Shown: positions 58,289 to 64,000 of the stretch, one piece after another
Position numbering within the stretch: position 1 is the stretch's first letter
Layout of the letters: every line of letters starts with the position of its first letter
Assembly (NCBI GenBank): GCA_016584495.1
Contig: WAID01000008.1
Span: 620,001 to 684,000, forward strand
Reading direction: 5' to 3'
Length of the DNA: 64,000 bases
Origin: Celoporthe dispersa
Lineage: Eukaryota > Ascomycota > Sordariomycetes > Diaporthales > Cryphonectriaceae
Made by a program: the position numbers and the translations under genes
The notes under the pieces: generated by a model
Seen by the model: the letters and a program-made list of their open reading frames with translations, nothing else
Told to the model about the DNA's origin: nothing
The model's database searches: none

Positions 58289-61200
58289 TTAAATATATCT
58301 GGAAATGAACTCGGAGGGGTTTGCGTCCAATTTCTTGAGAGACTGTCGATGTCCAGTTAGATGAAATCCAGTTTCCACAGCCTCACTGAGAGGTGATGGT
58401 GACAAGTGCCCAGGAGAGATCGTGTGAGGGTGGACAACATCATCAGGAGATAGCATTCGCGTCGGGGACGCAATGTCCAAGGCACCTGCCACAATAATCA
58501 GATTCTCTAGCGTCACGTGCAATAGAAAGAAAGACAAAAGAAAGGCAGTAACAGGATCATGGATGACAGCCGTACCTAGACATTGTAGGCCCGTGTCCGT
58601 TTTTAGGTTGAGGTCCGGGGGTTCCAGGTCTTCCGGCTTTAACATCCTGTCCATCAGTTCGACAACCTCGTTTAATCCTAGATAATACGCGATATCCCGC
58701 TGTGCTGAGCCCTCTTTTAGTTTGTGTTTTGGGTTGCGTGCGGACTCGGAAGCCCTACTGAACCAGCTTCCGAACCCAAGTGTGTTGGCATTGCAAAGCT
58801 GTGCGCAGTTGTCAAGCTGAGTCTCCGTCAGGTATGGTGCTAATTGATGGTAATGATATGTCCAGTGATGCCCGGCATACCGCAGAAAGTTGATAGCGAT
58901 TTGATCCCGGAAGATGGTCTCCGCCAACGATCGTTCAGAGCCCTTCACATTTAGCAAGGACAAGTACTTAAGGCAAATGTTAAGCAATTCGTTATGAGCG
59001 TGTCGTGAGATAACAGACTGCTGCCAATTTGTAGGCACAGAGTTCGTCTTGGGGTCATGAACCAGATGTTGTGTCTCCGCTCTGTGGTCGAGAAGAAAGT
59101 CCCTGGCTGTCTGGTGCACCAAGTATACGGTGCCACATACTATGCGGATGAAATGCCCGCACAGCGCTTTAGCACGCTCTTCAAAATTGTGGACAACGTC
59201 GAGTTCTAGATCTTCAAACGTAGACTGGTGTGATCCACCGCTATCGCGATGCTGAGCTCTGTTAACGTCAGGGGCCTCACCGCGCCCACAACAATGTGTA
59301 GCAATCTCAGGGCTTGCACAGCGTCGGTGCTCTGTTCCAGAAGCCGCTCGTATATGCGGAAGATATCTCCTCGCGCTTGAAGAATCTCCATAAGTTCCCG
59401 TTTTGACGCACCCTTTTTGGCTTCTAGAAGGTCGATGACAAGAGTAGTCCAGAGGAAAGTCCGATCGGCCCCCTGGATCAGACCTACTCGAACTTCCTCC
59501 AGGATGCTTCTGGGGAGTCCGCGACGGACGGCGTTCTCAATGTGATGGTCGATAACCAACTCGACATCGCGACTGATGGCCTCAGGCTCGTCTTCTCCTC
59601 TAAGTCTAATCGTCGGTAGAATGTCGAAGGCGTGCTTGATCTCGTTGTCAGGTCGGCTAGCTATGATTGTCTTCACGAAGGGCGGTCGTGTGAGACTACC
59701 TCCCTCTTTTGTTCTGTAGAACCGCACGAGGGATTGCAGGAGCTGACGTTGCGTGGTTGCTTCGCATTCGTCCAGGGCGTCGAAGATTAGGATGATGTCT
59801 CGTGAGGCCGGATCGGTCACAGAAGCGTCGAGCAGACTCCACAGCGAGCTGAACTGCTGCAAGATATCCCTTCCATGATCCAGGAATGGGTGCGTGACGT
59901 GTGTAAGTAACCATGGCTGAGCAGTGTATAACTGATGCAGTATGGCCGATAGTGCATGGACCGCGTTGTTTTGCTCATGGTTGTCCTCCTTGAAGAAGAA
60001 GTAGCATACGACCTCTGGTACCTGGATCCTATTCTCTACCCCATTCAGGTGGTCGATGAGATAAGATATCAGGACGGACTTACCACATCCAGGGTCAGCT
60101 GATATCCAGAGAAGATCAGAAGCTTGTTTTTGTCCCCATTCCCGGTATTTTTCGTGATGTAATAACCACTGGCAAGTACCAGGAACGGCTGGTGGGTATC
60201 GATCCTTGTGGGCCTCATAGTTTGATGTCCGTAGCGACCTGTAGCAAGCAGCTTGCGCCTTCTTCTCCTCCTTGTCTCGAGCATCTCTTCTCTTTTTAGC
60301 CTGATCCAGCTCGCGCTGGTTGATGCTTTCTGCCACATCGTCTTCAGATACGAGGGCGGGCTTGCTTGACTGGGAGTCCTTAGTATGGAATAAGCGCATA
60401 CCGTGGCCGGTCTTGTTCGGCTCATCACTCTCGACGACGCTCTCTTCGGCTTGGCTCAGCATCAAATACTTAAAATGTGCAATTATTACAACTTACTTGG
60501 GCTCGATGCGGAGCCAGCCAAATTTTGGATGTTAGTCCAGACGCATCGATACCTGAGCTCGAGGATGGAATCAAATCTGCACATAGAGCGGTGGTTCCCT
60601 TTGATACCGATACTAACTTCATCCGGGAACCCAAGGACGGCAGAGTCTTCTTCGACTACCTTTTTGTCGATTAACGTCGCACAAAATCACCTTGAATGAG
60701 TGTTACCGTACTTACTCTGCAGTTTAAGTAGTCCATCTTGTCGGTCTCGTAGAAACTGATTATTTGCAGATTCTTAGCCCTGTCGACAAAGGACTTGGAA
60801 ATGTTCTGAAGCGAGGTGGAGTCCATCTTTAGGTCTTGAGATAGTTTCCTGTTGGTCTTGCTGCCAAAGGTTGCGACACTAGCAATATTGCCAAGAACAG
60901 TGCTCCAGGCTGCGAGAGACGACCCTCTATGGGGGGTTCCGAAAAATACGATGCCTCGAACCGAGTCAAGGAGGCTCTGATATCGATCTTTCTCGTGCGC
61001 TCTGATGATAGCCTGCAGATGACAAGGAGTTAGTTAATTCATACCGAGCATAGGATCTGGAGTACCTTTTTGACCACAATGCCACCAAGGCTGTGGCATA
61101 TGAAGATGATTGGTCGTCGAGCAACTTTATCAAGCCGTATTGGCACAAGAGCCTCGAGTAGCTGCTCCGCAAAGGTGTCCACATCCGATACAGACTTGCC

Positions 61201-61630
61201 GAAGAACAGGGCGGAGTCATATCCAAAAGACATTATTCGGGCCCGTGGCACCTGTTGCGGCAAGAAGTCACGAAGCCACATGATGGGTCTGCCCTTCGCA
61301 CTGGAAATTGTGGACTGCCAAGTTGTTTCCCAGTGCCCATTGAGGCCATGTAATGCCACAATATCAACGGCGTTAGGGTCATTGTCGTGTTGGTCCTCCA
61401 GAATATGCAGCCCGAAGTCGTCGTTGTTCCTGGTGTCCTGAGCTACTGCAGCGCTAGGTGCTGGCACAAAATTAATTAATGCTTAGGTCAGTTTCTCCGC
61501 TAGGCGCGACCGTTGTAGCGAAGGATGTCGTACAAGAAGAGCCTCCTTCTTTGATGGCTCTAGGGATCTCCGGCCTGGGCGACTCTGCGCCGCTGGAAAG
61601 CCTCTTCCTCTTCCAGGGGAGTAAGGGCAT
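58289..61630 (-). CDS. NLR-type protein: alpha/beta-hydrolase (SesB-like) plus NACHT NTPase
   Basis: Fungal NOD-like receptor. The start is taken at ATG 61630 (MPLLPWKRKRLSSG). An intron with donor GTACGA and acceptor GCCAG joins the hydrolase exon (DIVALHGLNGHWETTW, PIIFICHSLGGIVVKK with nucleophile Ser in HSLGG). After a second intron come GIVFFGTPHRGSSLAAW and the linker VLGFPDEVSIGIKGNHRSMCRF. The NACHT domain has TCQWLLHHEKYREW, Walker A SADPGCGKSVLISYL (about 60090) and Walker B IILIFDALDECEATT (about 59780). A winged-helix-like C-terminal region carries VYLVHQTARDFLLDH. No WD40, ankyrin or TPR repeats follow before the stop at 58289, so the sensor part is short or lost. The frame breaks at about 59215 (VDHTS to FEDLELDVVHNF). 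The likely role is non-self recognition and regulated cell death, divergently paired with the HET gene. Confidence 0.82.
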
Positions 61631-62579
61631 GTCGAAGATGACGCTTCACAACCCGGACATGAAGTATGTGGCATACAGGCAGCCGACCATTGATCATTCC
61701 AGCTCGTGAGAGGGAGTTGTCTGGACGCAAATTTTGAGGATGCGGAGAAATTGCCGCAGCCTGCTTTGAACCAATGTCACGTAGACTGGTTACTGGCGCG
61801 CTGATACAAATGCCCCACTCGCCAAAATGTGTGCATGAGGGGGCGATGCAGCGGCATTATCACTAGGAAATGCAAATGCTGACAGGGTCAGATGACCCGC
61901 CATCGAAGGCAGGATTCCCAAACAGGTCTGGACTCCTATTATCCATGGAGGTCTACTATAGTAAGCTGCAGGTTATGCGAAGCATAGTGAATCAGAACTA
62001 GGGCGCAGTCGCACCAGAGAACCGATGCCGAAGCAATGAGCAATGGCTTTCGCAGCCCAAGCGTGTTAAGGTCACAAGGACGACAGCGAACGAAAGCTGT
62101 GAGGGCATCAGAATAGGGCCAAAACCCTAGATATCATTCGCTGGCAGTTTGACTCTAATCGCCTATTGTTATGACCTATCCATCATGTTGGTCACGAAAG
62201 AAGACATACGGTACAGCGAGCTGGAACCTCAGAATCCAGATCCAACATCAGGATAGAGCTGACGCTTATATAATCCGAGGTTGGGATACAGAACAAACAA
62301 TCAGAAGAGGACTATGAAGATGATCAGAGGAGGACGACGAGGAATTGGCTGGATCAACAAGGGGGCACCAACCTAACCTATTCTGGCACCACACAGCTTG
62401 AACCTTGTCTAAAAGCTGCAGCCCTAGGATTCCTCTCTCCTCTCTCCTTTCTCCTTTCCTTTGAGCTTAGCCTCAACGACCCAGCCCTTCGTTTTAACTG
62501 TTCTCCAGCTCTGCATTGATAGCGGTAGTCATTTTCGGAGCTTTTGCCCTTTGTAATCATGTTATGACGATCCACAGCA
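61631..62579. promoter_or_regulatory. Divergent promoter region, NLR / HET gene
   Basis: About 950 bp between head-to-head starts. Purine-rich at about 62300-62345 and pyrimidine-rich at about 62430-62465. No gene supported, no clear factor site. Confidence 0.45.
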
Positions 62580-64000
62580 ATGACCAGCGCAAATTATGAT
62601 ACCCACCCTATCCTGGAGAGCCTGGATAGATGGGAGCAATCGTACAACGCAGAGTCGAGTGCATACTTTGTATACTCTGACGACTTTGAGAATTTCGAGA
62701 GATCAAAATGGGCCGAGTATACAGACTTGGACAACCGCCGCGAGGCCGCCGGACTGCCCCAGCGGGACTGGCAGCCTACTCAAGAGCTCATGCGAGACGA
62801 CAGACAACTGATGCGGGCAAGGCAGTATCGCCCGTTTGATCCGGCCGACCCGCATGCGCCGTGCCCGCTGGGAATTTGTCTCGACCGTGAGTCCGCATTC
62901 GATCACTGCTGCAGACAATACCCCTGGAGGAAGCTATTGTCCAACTGGGAGAGCTTCAGGGCAAGATACGCCGCCAGCCCAGAATTCGGTCGGAGTCTAT
63001 CTGCACCTCAGTTGGATTCATATAGGGTCCTCTCAAATTGGTGGGAGGCATCGTACTGCGACAAAGCCTGGTCAGCCCGCGCCCGATCTTGGATATATCA
63101 GCAGCTGCATGACCAGTACCCGCCCGTCGTCCGCTCCGAGCAGGCCCGGAGTCGCCTGGACTGCGCCCTCGGCGACAGCCCTCCCCCCTATGCGGCTCGG
63201 TGTCTGAGTCTTCTGGTGATGGAGTTCCACCCCGGCGCATGGGAGCCGTACACGCACGCGGCAAACATGCGGATCCTCGAGGCCATGCGTAGTCAGACTG
63301 CGGCGTGTGCTATTGCGCAGCGGCTCGCATTCTCAGACACGCCGCGGTCCACGGAGCCCGTCTCGGTTTCGCACATATCTGGCGGTGTAGGGTATCCGAG
63401 CATGCCGCTTGTCAGCCACTACCACGAGAGGCACGCGCTCGCCACAGGGCATCCTTACTATCTCTGGGATACCAGAGACAGGAAGACGATCGAAGTGAGC
63501 AGCCTCACCGGGGGCCGTTGTCCCGAGTACATCTGCATCAGTCACACCTGGGGCCGCTGGGTGGACAGATCTAAGGCTCCATTCGACATACCAGGCGTGC
63601 CGTGGCCCGTTCCCAGGGTCAAGCCCGAGCGGTTCCTTGTGGAGAATCTCCCGGAAGAACTCGCAATGCTGGGCTATCCTTACGTGTGGATAGACTTGTT
63701 CTGTATCCCCCAACAACCAGAGGGCGAATGGAGACAACGACACGATGTTCAGCTACTAAAAATCTGGCACGATAGGGCTAACAACGAGATCGCACGCCAG
63801 GCCGCCATTTTCCATGGTTCCCAGCGGTGTATCGCGTGGCTCAACGACCTGGACACTTGGTCTGATATAAAACTTGCCATTAGCTGGTGTAGCATGCAGT
63901 TCCTTGCGGTCAGCATGGTCACTGATCCTGTTGCGTCTGACGACGGAAGGGCATCATCACAGTCAGGACAGACAAGACATGTTCCAGACGCAGGATGGGG
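62580..64000 (+). CDS. HET (heterokaryon incompatibility) domain protein, cut by right edge
   Basis: From ATG 62580 (MTSANYDTHPILESLDRWEQ) the frame is open with no intron to the window end, at least 473 codons. An N-terminal region of about 310 residues rich in Trp and Arg precedes the HET domain. HET motifs appear in order: CPEYICISHTWGRW (about 63533-63565), then LPEELAMLGYPYVWIDLFCIPQ (about 63652-63710), then EIARQAAIFHGSQRCIAWLND (about 63787-63850). HET domains trigger cell death on fusion of incompatible hyphae and are often paired with NLRs; recent work suggests a link to TIR-like folds. The long N-terminus before the domain is of the kind seen in the subset of HET proteins with a late HET domain. 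The C-terminus is outside the window. The gene starts about 950 bp from, and divergent to, the NLR gene. Confidence 0.9.
   Translation, partial: MTSANYDTHPILESLDRWEQSYNAESSAYFVYSDDFENFERSKWAEYTDLDNRREAAGLPQRDWQPTQELMRDDRQLMRARQYRPFDPADPHAPCPLGICLDRESAFDHCCRQYPWRKLLSNWESFRARYAASPEFGRSLSAPQLDSYRVLSNWWEASYCDKAWSARARSWIYQQLHDQYPPVVRSEQARSRLDCALGDSPPPYAARCLSLLVMEFHPGAWEPYTHAANMRILEAMRSQTAACAIAQRLAFSDTPRSTEPVSVSHISGGVGYPSMPLVSHYHERHALATGHPYYLWDTRDRKTIEVSSLTGGRCPEYICISHTWGRWVDRSKAPFDIPGVPWPVPRVKPERFLVENLPEELAMLGYPYVWIDLFCIPQQPEGEWRQRHDVQLLKIWHDRANNEIARQAAIFHGSQRCIAWLNDLDTWSDIKLAISWCSMQFLAVSMVTDPVASDDGRASSQSGQTRHVPDAGW

Overview
The window is nuclear DNA of a filamentous ascomycete (Pezizomycotina, most likely a Sordariomycete-type fungus; the species cannot be told from sequence). 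The genes carry short GT-AG introns of about 50-180 nt with CTAAC/CTGAC-like branch points. The families are fungal: OPT and SulP transporters, a fungal rhodopsin-domain receptor-like protein, a highly reducing polyketide synthase (HR-PKS), a NACHT NLR and a HET-domain protein. GC-rich genic blocks alternate with AT-rich gene-free islands (about 17.8-18.7, 21.3-21.6, 25.6-26.8 and 31.1-31.7 kb) that look like RIP-decayed repeats.

Left third (1-21.3 kb): a truncated multi-exon gene runs off the left edge. Next come a decayed Est1-like gene with an internal tandem duplication and a tiny Cys-rich protein. A transport and metabolism block follows: OPT oligopeptide transporter, 14-TM MFS drug/proton antiporter, dihydroflavonol-reductase-like SDR, and SulP/STAS sulfate permease. 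A large conserved fungal protein of unknown function closes the block. Middle (21.3-35 kb): a cytosolic-type berberine-bridge flavoenzyme, a secreted aspartic protease, a broken membrane-protein gene and a rhodopsin-domain membrane protein, separated by AT-rich islands.

35.2-57.5 kb is the most interesting part: a cytochrome P450, three SDRs, a secreted FAD-linked oxidase, a cupin and a KS-AT-DH-(degenerate MT)-ER-KR-ACP HR-PKS. This enzyme set matches the known salicylaldehyde-type clusters (flavoglaucin, sordarial, trichoxide, pyriculol). My inference is that the PKS builds a reduced, non-methylated chain, the SDRs and cupin turn it into an aromatic alkyl/alkenyl salicylaldehyde, and the P450 and flavoenzyme adjust oxidation. 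No prenyltransferase, thioesterase or Zn2Cys6 regulator is visible. The PKS and an Ayr1-like SDR share a divergent promoter with a perfect 18-bp palindrome and a G-rich tract.

The right end (58.3-64 kb) holds a head-to-head pair of allorecognition/immunity-type genes: an alpha/beta-hydrolase-NACHT NLR (minus) and a HET-domain gene (plus, cut by the window edge).

Many otherwise well-preserved genes contain single-base frame breaks, very often in G/C homopolymers. Assembly homopolymer error is the simplest explanation, so 'broken' calls should be treated with care.
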